Assembly (NCBI GenBank): GCA_018873225.1
Contig: JAEILZ010000004.1
Span: 62,001 to 126,000, forward strand
DNA: 64,000 nucleotides
Direction of reading: 5' to 3'
Origin: [Phialemoniopsis] sp. UDSM-2020
Taxonomy: Eukaryota; Ascomycota; Sordariomycetes; Thyridiales; Thyridiaceae
The position numbers and the translations under genes were made by a program. Position 1 is the first letter of the stretch. The number at the start of each line of letters is the position of its first letter. Under the pieces are notes generated by a model. The model was not told where the DNA came from, searched no databases, and worked only from the letters and a program-made list of their open reading frames with translations. Of this stretch, positions 1 through 11,325 are shown piece after piece.

Positions 1-10
1 CGACGCAGAG

Positions 11-478
11 ATGAAGGTTTACGCCGGTTCGTCTCAGGCACAGAGGGGAGGAGGCAGGCGCCTGCGACAGCATACCAGGTTCATCAACGTCAGTGATGCC
101 GAGTATGAAGTACTGAGCGCTCAGCACTGCTATGCCGACCACTACACTTTCGCACGGAAGGACGATGTGATCCCCAATTTCCGATTGGTAGGCGCATGGC
201 AGAACGCCTCGGCGACAGCTGCCGAAGATAGGTCTGAGGGGCCCGGTATGCCCGCACTAGTTGAGGGACTGTTAGTCACATACCTTGGCCTTTATCTTGA
301 CGGCATCGACAACATCAACCACCCGGAATGCACCTTCCTCTTGAACAAGAAGCTACGCGAGGGTCTGGGGCTGCCCGAGCTCGCCTCGCAATCGTTGAAC
401 AAAGCCTGGCCAGTGGTACCAAGGAAGCATCCTAGGCTTTTACTCCGAGCAGCACCATGGAAGGGTGTTCCCGAATGA
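11..478 (+). CDS. hypothetical ORF at left edge, unrecognised
   Basis: A 155-codon open frame with an ATG at 11 lies against the left edge, so it could be the remainder of a longer gene. The amino-acid mix looks like ordinary protein rather than low complexity, for example in the stretch around residues 24-60, but I recognise no domain, signal peptide or membrane segment. No neighbour explains it, and the following 700 bp show only overlapping short frames. It could equally be chance, or part of the decayed segment that continues to 1843. Confidence 0.25.
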   Translation: MKVYAGSSQAQRGGGRRLRQHTRFINVSDAEYEVLSAQHCYADHYTFARKDDVIPNFRLVGAWQNASATAAEDRSEGPGMPALVEGLLVTYLGLYLDGIDNINHPECTFLLNKKLREGLGLPELASQSLNKAWPVVPRKHPRLLLRAAPWKGVPE

Positions 479-1166
479 CACAAGTGTACCAATCCTCTTT
501 GCGGTGACAACATCCCTCGGAGATGGAGTTGGTGGCAGAAGGGCTCGGTCAAAGACTGATGGCAAGAAGCGTGATGCTAGAGCAATCGGCAGCCTGTTTC
601 GCAATTAAGGCCGACAGGAAGTGCTCAAACCGACACTGTGGAGCTACATGGGCCATCAGTTGGGGCTGGTGGGAAGGAGCAGCGTCGAGAGACGAGACAC
701 GCAGCCAGTGGCTTTCGTGAGGCAGGGCAGTAGAGTGACGGTAGGGCCGCACAAGGTGACGGTGACGGAAACGAAAGACTTGAGGCCATTGCCAAAGCAA
801 ATGCCAGGCCAAGAAGGCCGGCGAGCTGGTCGACATAGAAGACCACAATGCTACGGAAAACTGGAGCAACAACAGGCAAGGTAGCACGAGCGTCCCAAGA
901 TTCGACCGCAAGAACGGTCGTGCTAACCACAGCGAAGACGGTGGCTTTGATAAGCCACTTCAGAGTAACTTGACCAGCCTGGTGGGCACGGGCGACCAAC
1001 TCCTGTCCCAACTCAGCGAGGAGACCGGCGATGCCGCGGTCCAGAGCAGGAAGGGCAACGACAGACAGAGCAGGAACGGCTCCCGCCCAAGAATGATACC
1101 AGCCGGGCCGGGCGACGGAGGGGCCGGGGGCAGGTCCGCGGTGACCGCACGGCGACGCTGCGGGCG
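479..1166. other. gene-poor stretch with an ATG-less hydrophobic frame on the minus strand
   Basis: On the minus strand a frame from about 1165 down to about 625 stays open and encodes a hydrophobic, Ala/Leu/Val-rich product, but I see no good upstream ATG. It follows directly the decayed gene at 1167-1843 in another frame, so it may be frameshifted coding relic. Nothing else is convincing here. Confidence 0.2.
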
Positions 1167-1843
1167 TCAGAGCGAGTTAACGTAGGGGTAGACCAATCCC
1201 TTGTCGTCCAGAAGGTTGCCGGCCGCGTCGAAGGTGAGGGGGCCGAACAGGAGGTTGCACTTCTTGGCGATGGCGATCCGACGCCACTTGGGCTGGATGA
1301 GGCTAATCGTGACACACCGCAGCACAAGCGCATCCTACGCGTTCAGACGGGGTCAGGGCAGCTCCTTGCCCTCCTTAACCAAGCTAACCCAAAATTCGGC
1401 TTGGGAGAGACGTCGGGCAAAGTTCACCATGTTGATGTCGTGTGTCAGGAATCGCTTCCAGATGTCTGCAACGTTCGATTCCGATGGCCATCTTATCATG
1501 ATATTCTGCTGAGCAGCAGATAGACCCTCTCGCTGGGCCAAGGTGAGACCGACAAAGAATGCCGGGACACGGAAATCGGGAACCCCGTTGGAAATCACTA
1601 ACTCTCCATCACTGCCCTCAGAAATCACGCCCGAGGCGACGAAGTCGTTCTCCGCGCGATTGGGGGCCAGAATAGAGGCATTACCAGGCCGCCGTTCTCG
1701 CTGACGGGTTGGGGTGCACCAAGGCTCTCATCCATGGACGGCGATACGGAGCCGACATCAGAGACAGGGCCAAGTACGTACTCCTCGGAGTCCGACTCGT
1801 TGTCTGACGAGCCTTGGGTGGAGGCTGCGACGGTGCTCGACAT
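1167..1843 (-). pseudogene. decayed gene of unknown function (one frameshift, two in-frame stops)
   Basis: Reading the minus strand from the ATG at 1843, an acidic Ser-rich N-terminus (about 50 residues) runs in frame, then a one-base shift near 1678 is needed to continue into a well-formed stretch ending near 1356. There a TGA and, six codons later, a TAG interrupt the frame; the same frame then continues with convincing protein (IQPKWRR, LLFGPLTFDAAG) to a final TGA at 1167. Codon use and amino-acid composition look like a real gene across all three blocks. The stops are one C-to-T change away from CGA and CAG. I do not recognise the family. A 35-nt intron could mimic the frameshift but is shorter than any other intron here. 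Confidence 0.45.
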
Positions 1844-4074
1844 CTTGCTTGGCGATCTTGCTGGTCAAACTTGACGGCAGCGACGATTTGGCACGGAGAA
1901 ACGAACAAGACCTGGAACACTCAAGAGGTTAGCGACGGCGTAACAGATCTCAAGGGCGATCTGGATGAAGGAACTGGATGATGCTCACTGAGGTCACCAG
2001 TCTCGCGAATGGTGTGTCTGTCTGGTGGGAGGGACGACCAAAGGAAGATCTCGCGAGGACATTATAGGGTAGTATTTGTTATTTACATAGCAAGGAACAA
2101 AGGGAGGAAGAGTAAGAGTGAGCGGGAAGAGGAGGCGGGGAAGGTCAAGGTGAAGTCGCCTGATTATGACTTGAAGTCTCACAACGAAGGTCACTAACTG
2201 CTCATTTCCATCTCTGAATGTATCACTTTTTGTGAGTATTCAGCCATGATGTGACTGACACTGGGCTCTTTTCCAGGTGGTCATTTGCCTTACAGCGAAG
2301 TGTTCAGGTGACTAATCATCCTTTGCTCTGCCTTGCCTTGCCCCTGTTACATGTTTCTCTTTCTCATCTCTCTTTCTTCTTTTTCTTTTTCTTTTTCTTT
2401 TTCTTTTTCTTTTTCTCTTTCTCTTTCTCTTTCTCTTTCTCTTTCTCTTTCTCTTTCTCTTTCTCTTTCTCTTTCTCTTTCTCTTTCTCTTTCTCTTTCT
2501 CTTTCTCTTTCTCTATTGATTCCTCCTTTGCTCCTTTGTCCTTCCACTTGTTTTTTTTTTTATTTACGTCAATCAGAACAATTGCCTGGGCTAAGTCATC
2601 ATTCCAATTCATGCCTAGCTATACATGAGGTTGCTGGGAACATCCAAGCAGTCTTTGATGTGATACATGGCGTAGTCGGCAAGTTCCAGTTCGGTTTGAA
2701 GCCGTTTATACACAAGCGGCCTGCCAAGGTTTACTTGAGTCAATCGGATGGCCTTTGCATACACGGTTGGTGCGCTCTTGTTCAAGTGGTACCCAGTATT
2801 GGAGCAGTTTGTGGAATGGTACAAGGTAAAGCGTCTGCACATGTGACGGAGAGGTCCGCCAGCATCTCATTTCGTGTAAGACGTGAACCCTGTTCGGCTG
2901 CGTGGTTGGCTATCCACAGCACACCCACCAAGACCAGCAAGCATCCACTAATAACTCGTTAGTGCTTCGGACTCATTTCGAGAAATTGACCTAAAGGAGA
3001 CTAGAAGACCTGGGCGCCAAAAGACAAACGGTAAGTGCAAACGGAAATGATGATCGCCCCAGCATCTCAAATGTCCAGCCGTAGAGCATCGCCGGAAGTC
3101 CTGTTAATCAGGCGTATTATGCCCAGGCATCTCTATCACAAAGCTCATCAGACTGTCCAATGCCGGCCCGTTGTGACACACGACGCCACCGCATCAGAGC
3201 ACGCATGCGCGTGGCGGGCATGTAAGCATCATCCTGGAACTTTCCGAGCCGCCTCAAGGGCTGGATCGAGCCGTCGATTGGAGGGAAAAGCCTATCAGAC
3301 ATTTGCACGAGGGAAGGATCGCGATCAGGGATGTGCCGACGATTTTATGGGGAAGCTTAAACTGTATCTTGGCCCGACCCCTGATGGGCCAGCTCGACCA
3401 GGTACTAGCTGGTGATTGTCAATAGGGATCTGCTTCCTTGACGCCACCACCCACCCGCACGGAACCCATCCATTGGCTAACGCCTCCGGCGTCATTCTGC
3501 AACCCTTTCTGATCAACTGGTCATCGCGGATATGCCAATCCAGACATCTGCCGTGATCATTGGACCAGACGACTGTTTCAGATGGAAAATTGACGTGCTC
3601 TGACTCGCCGTCTGAGAGGCCGGACGACTTATATCAAGGACAATGCGGCCGAGTTGCCATGCGGCTCGCAGCGCGGAATCTGGCCGGACCTTGCCAAGCT
3701 GGGCAGGTCGTTAACGAGCCATGACATGCCCCCCGACGAATAAACCAACACAGCTCATCCCGCACTTGGCAAAGCGACGCCGGGATCCACCCAGGCCGAA
3801 AATCATCGCGTGCTGCGCGCAACCCCTGACTGATTGTCTCTAGCGGAGGCGATCATTGCCCGCCGGGGTGAGAAGAATGAGGAGTGCCGTGTCTCTCAGC
3901 GGTGTGCGCCCGCCGTCGTGGTGAGGAGCCGGGGTCGAGATAAATATCCTCGGCCAGCCCGTCGTTGTTGACGTCAAATAATCGTTGCCGTGCAAAAGGG
4001 AACTTTTCTGCATTGTTTATCTGGCCTCCGGCGGTGCTGTTTTGTTTCTTGTCTTGCCGTGCCAATTGCCCGAC
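1844..4074. other. 2.2 kb without a supportable gene
   Basis: Apart from the microsatellite at 2371-2514, this stretch holds only short frames on both strands. A minus-strand frame at 2615-2842 has protein-like composition but no start context, introns or partner exons that I could join, so I do not call it. The last 130 bp are the protease promoter, with a TATA-like gataaatat at 3939-3947 and one TGCGGGATG element (as its complement) at 3756-3764. Confidence 0.6.
2371..2514. repeat. polypyrimidine microsatellite (CTTTTT)n then (CTCTTT)n
   Basis: About 144 bp of pure pyrimidine on the plus strand. It begins as six-base CTTTTT units (about 2379-2415) and switches to CTCTTT units (about 2416-2514, some 16 copies). 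Open frames through it encode only Ser/Phe/Leu or Glu/Lys/Arg runs and are not genes. The unit change suggests that one variant hexamer expanded within an older tract. Such tracts are prone to length change and can form triplex DNA. Confidence 0.95.
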
Positions 4075-5378
4075 ATGCCCTCCGCAGCCTTTCTTCTCGC
4101 CAGCATCGCCGCCACTGGTGTGCTCGCCTCGCCGCTCGCCCATCCTCGTGTTGGGACTGCTGGCGACCGATCGTTCTCGGTCGAGCAGGTCCGGAACGCT
4201 CAGTACGCCGGACGCTACGGCCCCCTCGCCTTGGCCAAGGCCTACCTCAAGTATGGCGCGACTGTCCCCGACGACCTGAGCGCCGCTGTTGCAGCCCTGC
4301 ACGCCTCGCTCGGTCTCGGCAGGCGCGCAACCGGAAGTGTTGTGGCCCAGCCAGCACCATATGACGCCGAGTATCTCAGCCCGGTCTCTATCGGCACGCC
4401 GCCGCAGACGCTCATGCTGGATTTCGACACCGGCTCGTCGGATCTCTGGGTCTTTAGCTCCGAGACGCCCAAGAGCTCTGTTTCGGGCCAGACCGTCTAC
4501 GACTCGTCCAAGAGCAGCACTTCGAAGAAAGTGGATGGTGCGTCCTGGAAGATCTCATACGGCGATGGAAGTTCCTCGAGTGGCAGCGTCTACACCGACA
4601 AGGTCACGATCGGCGGGCTCAGTGTTGCCAACATGGCTGTTGAGTCGGCTCAGCAGGTCTCGGACGAGTTCACCGCCGAAGCCGACCTGGATGGCCTCGT
4701 CGGACTTGCATTCAGCACAATCAACACGGTCAGGCCAAACCAGCAGAAGACTTTCTTCGACATGGCAAAGCCATCTCTTGATACGGCGTTGTTCACGGCT
4801 GACCTCAAGTACAACAAGGGTAAGCGTTGAGCTGTCTCTGCGAATAAACGGGCCACCACTAACGTTAGTGTTTAGCCGGAAAATACGACTTTGGATTCAT
4901 TGACGACTCCGCCTACAATGGATCAATCACATACACAACCGTTGATTCATCTGATGGCTGGTGGATGTTCTCATCGCCTAGCTATGCTGTCGGATCAAGC
5001 GCCGTGGTCTCGTCGGCGATCAAGGGTATCGCCGACACGGGCACGACTTTGTTGCTCGTCCCCGACAGCGTTGTAACCGCCTACTACAAACAGGTCCGCA
5101 GCGCGCGATACGACAGGACTCAAGCGGGCTACGTCTTCCCCTGCGGCGCTGCCCTCCCGTCCTTTACGTACGCCGTGGGTGACTCGAAGATTGTCATCCC
5201 TGGCAATTACATAAACTTTGCCCCGATTGACAGCACTGGCACTTCGTGCTATGGCGGTATCCAGTCCGATGCGGGCATCGGCTTTTCTATCTTTGGTGAT
5301 GTGGCCCTGAAGGCAGCCTTTGTTGTCTTTGACGATCGCCAGTCTCCCCGGCTTGGATTCGCGTCTAAGCCTTTGTAA
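4075..5378 (+). CDS. secreted pepsin-like aspartic protease (MEROPS A1)
   Basis: Two exons, 4075-4819 and 4876-5378, with a 56-nt GT-AG intron, give a 415-residue preproprotein. Residues 1-18 form a signal peptide, followed by a propeptide to about residue 88 and the mature two-lobed enzyme. The two catalytic aspartates lie in DTGSS (Asp118) and DTGTT (Asp302), and the family Tyr flap motif SYGDGSSSSG is present. This is the endothiapepsin/podosporapepsin class of secreted acid endopeptidases. I chose the ATG at 4075 because it alone gives a clean signal peptide; an in-frame ATG at 3985 would add a tail of 30 residues. It probably serves extracellular protein digestion at acid pH. No regulator lies nearby. 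Confidence 0.93.
4820..4875 (+). other. intron of the aspartic protease gene
   Basis: GTAAGC donor at 4820 and TTTAG acceptor ending at 4875. Joining restores the reading frame through KAGKYDFGF, a conserved stretch in A1 proteases. Confidence 0.9.
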
Positions 5379-5513
5379 GGTAGTTGCTGTAGAAGCTTGT
5401 ATTAGGGACTTGGGGCACTGCTGGGACATGCCTTGGACATAGTGTAATATGAGCCAAGTCGATTCACGTGTTACGAAAATTCAGACTGTTATTGTCAAGA
5501 CTAGAGAATGCAA

Positions 5514-6529
5514 CTAGGCATACAAGAACAAAGCAGAGAAAGCCATAGCGAGCTGGACAGCGATATAACTCCCTCTTATCAGATTCGAACCTGAGCTGGA
5601 TCCCGTAAAGTCCCAGCCCGGAGCAACCTTCCCTGGGAGTGCATCCTTCGCTCGCAGGCATGAAAGCTTCGCTGTTGACTCGAATCTGTATGCTCCTTGA
5701 CGCCTTACCGTGTGAGTCCACCCCACTAACACCGGCCACGCGATGCTGCCAGTCTTGTTGTACGCGCTCACATCTCCGCGCTCATGCCCATCGCCTCCAT
5801 ATCTGAACAAGTCGTAGCGTCCGTCCTTGAAATGGTGACCAACCATCCAGGAGTCGTATGCTTGTGCCAGTCAGCTATAGAAACACTGCCAAATGGTACC
5901 AGTGGACACTTACACATTCCAGTGCAGCTTTTGATCCAACCTTCAGATTCTTTGCAAGATGGAATCTCGGCAAGCAGAGGGCAGGTCCATTCTATAGGGT
6001 GAGGTCCGTTCACAGCCTCGATTTCCACATCGTGAATGCACTGGTCAGATAGGATGCTTCGGCAACTCCCATCATCCATCCGTAGGCGGTCGTCGTAGTC
6101 ATTGTTGAACTCGAAGAAGGCCACATGCAACCTCCAGGACGGATCGACCAACAAAGAGCCATTCTCAGCGTTCAGAGGTAGCGAAGGAGGTGCATTCAAA
6201 GTGATTCGTGTACCGGTGAAGAAGGGCCCGATTTTGGATCTGTTTTGCAACTCGATATCTGACATGTCGGGGGCAGGAATATTGGTCGTCACATTGATCG
6301 TCCACGACCAGTTGTTTCCTGGCCCTTCGTTGTCTACCTGTTTGGAAATATCCTTTCCTGGAATTGAGAGCTCTGTTGTGGCGTTGGGGTGTGCAAGGAA
6401 GTTATCGAACTCGGATTGTGGGAGAGCCCATGGTGCTCCCTTGGTCAAGTGTCCCCAATGAAGGTCGTGATTGCCCAGTGAACCTGTCCATGCAGACACG
6501 GTCCAGAATAACGCAAGATAGAGCAACAT
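5514..6529 (-). CDS. probable GPI-anchored secreted protein, unknown function
   Basis: Two minus-strand exons, 6529-5914 and 5860-5514, joined over a 53-nt intron (GTAAGT donor, CAAG acceptor), give 320 residues. An N-terminal signal peptide (about residues 1-17), several N-glycosylation sequons, conserved-looking Cys in the middle, and a C-terminal hydrophobic tail preceded by a small-residue GSSSGS region indicate a GPI-anchored cell-surface protein. I do not recognise a catalytic domain; lineage-specific fungal surface proteins often look like this. It runs tail-to-tail with the aspartic protease. An alternative acceptor 10 nt upstream would break the frame, which decided the splice choice. 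Confidence 0.7.
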
Positions 6530-7387
6530 TGTAGCGAGTATTGTATGATATGCTGAAAGGAAGAGATCAGTGGTCTCCTCGAGTGAGCGATGGCGGTTTC
6601 TGGGGTTTATATCACGGACAAGCCGAAGGTCAGCTTAATGTCCGTACCATTTGAAAACATCAGATTTGTTTACGGAAACGAATGTACCAAGTTCTTCGTT
6701 CCAATCACCACCCAAATTCAACTCCGGCTTGGGCCTTATTAACTGCTCACCCTGTGTTGGTTCACGATTGGCTAACTCGGCTTATGCGCAATACATGTTC
6801 GGAATGTGTTCATAGTTGCTCAAGTCTGTCTGAGATATGAGAGAAGCTGTTTTAATATGCGCAATTCTTGGATGAGGGTTGATCAATGACCATGACTTCA
6901 TCTCCGTTCAGACTGTCACAATGGTCGGACAAGAAGGAGGACGGTTCGAGGGATGAACATCCTTCAAGTACCAGTCGAGCCAGCGTTTAATAAACTCTGG
7001 AAATGGCAAAGTCGACCCGATCGCACTGAGCAGGAAGTTCAGTTAGGTTCAGTCGGATACACCAGCCAGAGATTTCAAGCTTCGGTGGGCAAATACTGCG
7101 CGTACACGTCCGCCAAAATGCGAAGTTCGAGTTGATATTGAGAGATAATGAGTGCGAAAAACAGTTTTTTCGAACCACTAAATCTTACATAACCTTGCGT
7201 ATGCTCTGATGGTGCTTAATCTTAATATAAGACAGGTCAACACACGGCCCGATCTGAGACTCAATTGATCGTTGTCCTACTCTTTCCAAATATCTTCCCG
7301 AATCGTTGCCTGTTCTACAACGTTGTTGCGCACCACACCCCACATCTGTGTTGAAAGAAGTCTACGAACCTCAAATACTCTTGCGTG
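6530..7387. promoter_or_regulatory. divergent intergenic region between two secreted-protein genes
   Basis: 858 bp separating the starts of the GPI-anchored protein (minus) and the small secreted protein (plus). It is more AT-rich than its surroundings. I see no repeated motif or additional gene. Confidence 0.5.
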
Positions 7388-7998
7388 ATGACTTACCTCT
7401 GTGTATGGTTATTGCTTGCGATTGTGGCCACCTACAGCAATGGGACTGCGATTCCTCCTGCTTTCACCACCCCACGGGACGTCCAGCCGCTGAGCTATGA
7501 CACTGTGGCCCTTCACTCGCGAGACAAACCTCGCTGTAAGAAAGACTCATGGGTACCAGATCCCGGTTATGAGCAATATACAAGTTTTGCCGACTATACT
7601 ATCCCGAATAGGAAGGCAATGATGGGTCCAGGCACGATAAGATTTCACAAGGAAGTATCAGCGTCATGGACTAGCACACTTGAACCGAGTATCGGCCTCG
7701 AAGAGATTCTGTCGCTAGGTCTGAGGTTCCAGCATTCCTTCGAAGAGAGGATCACGAATATTCAAGGATGTAGCCTGGACATCGAGGCAGGTAGTGTTGG
7801 AACGGTGGGGTTCACACCAAGTCTGATATGTTCCCGAGGTAAAGTTGCCTTCTCATTTTTGTTTCCGGGCCCGATTCTTAACAGTTACTAGGCAAAGCTG
7901 AATGTGATGGCGAAATGGTCCATGGGGAGATTTGCACGCCCAGCCGCGGACAAAACGGCGGGGTACCTGGGCACTATGGAATCGTATATGTGAGCTAG
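7388..7998 (+). CDS. small secreted protein, effector-like candidate
   Basis: Exons 7388-7838 and 7892-7998 (53-nt intron, GTAAAG donor, ACTAG acceptor) encode 185 residues. Residues 1-20 are a strong signal peptide (MTYLCVWLLLAIVATYSNG). The mature part is about 165 residues with few Cys, including a C-terminal pair flanking GEMVHGEI. A Ser/Thr-rich amphipathic block (SASWTSTLEPSIGLEEIL) is reminiscent of fungal secreted proteins of the CELP0028-effector-like layout, but I cannot assign it. The ATG at 7388 is the first in frame. Function is unknown; size, secretion and lack of an enzymatic motif make a role outside the cell likely. Confidence 0.6.
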
Positions 7999-9328
7999 AG
8001 AGAAAGCTTTCCTGGCTTCGCATAGTTCTCCTTCAGGAGACAGTTGGCCTTCCTGTAATCATTACCTATCTGAATCTTCTTTTGCAATTCGCTTGCGAAT
8101 CACCGCTGTAACCTTTTTATGAGCAAGAATGTTCACGCGAACAGTTATATCGTGATGAACACAGGTGGGTGCAACACTCAATGTCTTCCAGTAAGCCATT
8201 GTTGACGCGCCATGGTCTATCACTGCTGAAGTCAGTGCGTTTGTCTTCTTCCAGGTGGGGCGCTCCGAAAGGGATAACTACGGGGAGAATTACTGTGTTT
8301 GGTCCCCTAGAGCTTTTCTCCGTATCACTGGCAACATGAAGTGGTCTGAGTGGAAACGAGAGCTCGACTAACAAACACCCCGGTTCCCATGCAACTGGTC
8401 CGCATCTTAGTCATCAGATCTTTGGGTAGTGGGATAACCCATAACAACTTCTCTCCGGAGTCCGGGTACTATCCTCGATATGTCGCCTGCTGGGACCGCT
8501 TGATTGACTCCGTACCAGCCCTTGCTTCTTCACGGTTTTGGCGCACGGGTGGTTTAGCCTAAACGGTGCAATGCAACCCTCCCTGCAACGCGACGGCGAG
8601 GACCTGGAGCGACGATCCATGATGGCTGATTGGCTGCTGGGAGAACCCTCCGCAGTTTTAGGCGAAACCAAAACAAGGAGGTGACTGCTCCTTCGAATTG
8701 CCAGATCAGCGCACTCTAAGCGCATGTGTGGCTGTCGAACCCAGAGACCTGGCTCTTGGCAAAGACACTTGCAATGGGGAGTTGCCAATTAAGCCAGAAC
8801 CATCAGCTTAGATGTCGGGCAGATCTGCGGGCGCTTCAAGTAGTCCCCCAAGCCCCCCGGCCCCAATTGCACCGGGGCAAAGCCGAGGGTCAGCAGCTCA
8901 CACACTTTGCACGCGTTCCTCCACATGGCCGGGGTTATTTCTGAGATGACCCCTCCCGCTTGGTGGAAAAAGTCACCGCCAAGACGTTGCACTGACGCTT
9001 TGCAATCATCCATCAATCCGCGGTTGGCATCGTCCGACAGCCTGGACCGGCAGGGTTACCCCAAACGGGGACGGCTGCCCAGGTTGGGGGGCGGAGGGTT
9101 GCAATCTATTCAAGGGATCAGAAGCCTGTCTACCGCCGCCACTTTACATTTTGTAGCCGGACTGGGATCACCGTCAGGTACTGCAGGCCATAAAAAGTCT
9201 CTGAGCGCGCGCCTGTTGTGGGCCAGACTGCTTCGCGTCTCCTCGTCTTCACGCCTCTCCCTTTGGAAACAGCATTGACCGAGGCGCAATTCGCATTTCG
9301 CATTCAGCAGGCTCTTTGAAAATTGGCA
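7999..9328. other. 1.3 kb without a supportable gene; MFS carrier promoter at its right end
   Basis: Only short overlapping frames are seen on either strand. A weak quasi-palindrome lies around 8925-8970, where both strands encode a similar peptide, but the arms match poorly. The last few hundred bases presumably hold the promoter of the MFS gene starting at 9329. Confidence 0.5.
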
Positions 9329-11325
9329 ATGGCGCGCTCACGATCAACATGGCTTTTGCAGAAGATAGTGCGGAACGAGGCTATGGCCCATGATCCTCCA
9401 GAGATCTACGGCTGGAGAGTTTATATGCTCGCTTGCTCGGTATGCTTCACCACAACCTAAAACGACATCGACCAGTCATCTCGCCATGATTTGAACTCTT
9501 TATTTGCTGACAGCGCTTGCGTTTAGGCATGTTTTGGTGCCATGTGCTTCGGTTGGGACTCGTCTGTCATTGGCGGTGTCATTGAGCTTGAGTAAGCTGA
9601 TCCACAGGCACTCATGCTTGTCTGTGATGATTTGGCTAACCACCACTCTTCCTTCCAGTACCTTTAGGGCAGACTACAATCTTGGGGAAAAGAAGGATCC
9701 TAGGTCTCAGAATCTCGCTGCCAACATCGTGTCCGTCCTGCAAGCAGGTTGCTTCCTCGGAGCGCTCCTCGCGGCGCACCTCACCGACAGGTTTGGCAGG
9801 AAATGGTGCCTCATCGCCATTGCCTGGGTCATTCTCGCTGGCGTTGCCATGCAGGCTGCGGCTTCTGGTCACCTACCTCCTATGTACATCGGACGTTTCA
9901 TCGCCGGCATGGGAGTGGGCGCCGCCTCGACTATCAACCCGATTTATGTCTCGGAGAATGCGCCGCGTGCGATCCGAGGCCTCCTTACAGGACTATACCA
10001 GCTCTTCATTGTCACTGGTGGCATGATTGCCTTCTGGATCAACTATGCAGTGAGCATCCACTTCAGCGGGAGGACCCAGTACATCTTTCCCCTGGCTATT
10101 CAGGCGCTGCCGTCAGTGTTGCTCTTCGTTTGCATGCTGATGTGCAACGAATCACCTCGATGGCTTGCTCGGAAGGATCGATGGGAGGAGGCCAAGCACG
10201 TGCTCAGCCGTCTTCGAAACCTTCCGCCCACGCATCCGTATCTGGAGGAGGAGTTCCAAGAGATCGCTGATCAGCTCGAGTACGAGAGACAGCTCACTGG
10301 TGACGCTACGTTCTGGAACCTGCAAAAGGAGATGTGGACGATCAAAGGAAACCGTAAACGTGCTCTCATCAGCATCGTTCTTATGGTCTGCCAGCAAATG
10401 ACGGGTAAGTCTAATATCTAATTGACGTCCGTGTCTTTATGCGAGACGTGCGCTTACTGCGTCTAGGAACGAACGCAATCAACACCTATGCACCCACCAT
10501 CTTCAAGAACTTGGGCATCACTGGTACATCGGTTTCCCTCTTCAGTACCGGTATCTACGGCATTGTCAAGGTCGTGTCATGCATCTGCTTCCTCCTCTTT
10601 ATGGCCGACTCGCTTGGTCGCCGCCGCTCACTACTCTGGACGTCAATTGCGCAGGGACTGGCCATGTTTTACATTGGAATCTACGTTAGAATTGCACCTC
10701 CCAAGGAGAACACACCGGTGCCGCCAGCAGGCTACTTCGCTCTCGTCTGCATCTTCCTCTTCGCCGCGTGAGTCCCGAGCCTTGAACGAGCCCTCTGATC
10801 CTATCAAAGCTGTAGATCGTGCTGACACTACTCACAGGTTCTTCCAATTCGGGTGGGGACCGGCTTGCTGGATTTATGCCAGTGAGATCCCCGCAGCTCG
10901 GTTGCGCTCTCTCAACGTCTCCTATGCCGCTGCCACTCAATGGCTCTTCAACTTTGTAGTTGCACGCTCTGTGCCTGTGATGTTGGTCACAGTAGGAGGC
11001 AAGACAGGTTACGGGCAAGTCACGCTTGAATTCTTTCAGTGACTATGGAGAGCTGACAATTTCACTCAGGACATATCTCATCTTTGGAAGCTTTTGTTTC
11101 TCCATGTTCTTCTTCGTCTGGTTCTTCGTGCCGGAGACCAAGGGTAAGCGCACCTGAATTCTGCACTTGACTGCGATCAGGAATATGACTGACCAACCTT
11201 TAGGTATCTCTCTCGAACGTATGGACGAACTTTTTGGAGTGACAGATGCCGACAAGCAGGCGGTTCTTGAGGTTGCAGGGCCCGACAAGCACGTCGATGT
11301 GAGGGAGATTGAAGCCCATCGGTAG
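9329..11325 (+). CDS. MFS sugar porter, quinate-permease-like
   Basis: Seven exons (9329-9439, 9527-9591, 9659-10404, 10467-10767, 10838-11014, 11070-11143, 11204-11325) give 531 residues, the usual length for fungal sugar porters. Twelve membrane segments are expected. Family signatures are visible: [10 protein letters not shown] in segment 1, DRFGRKW after segment 2, [12 protein letters not shown], the PESPR-like [24 protein letters not shown] in segment 7, and [16 protein letters not shown] at the end. The [16 protein letters not shown] segment and YVSE signature are typical of the QutD quinate/shikimate branch, although the substrate cannot be fixed from sequence. It would act in the plasma membrane as a proton symporter. 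The fifth intron starts with GC instead of GT. No quinate-pathway enzyme lies beside it. Confidence 0.9.
11015..11069 (+). other. GC-AG intron in the MFS porter
   Basis: The donor reads GCAAGT after a GG exon end, and the acceptor CTCAG ends at 11069. Joining gives [14 protein letters not shown] with intact phase; the only nearby GT donor breaks the frame. GC donors with an otherwise perfect consensus are a known minor class in fungi. Confidence 0.8.

Noticed and set aside
2615..2842. Protein-like minus-strand frame after the microsatellite
   Set aside because: Composition is plausible but there is no ATG context, no partner exon and no recognisable domain.
2333..2962. Long plus-strand frame through the microsatellite
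   Set aside because: Its first third is hexanucleotide repeat translated as Ser/Leu/Phe runs, and the remainder has no domain or start context.
8925..8970. Inverted repeat or miniature element
   Set aside because: Arms match at less than half of the positions and there are no target-site duplications.
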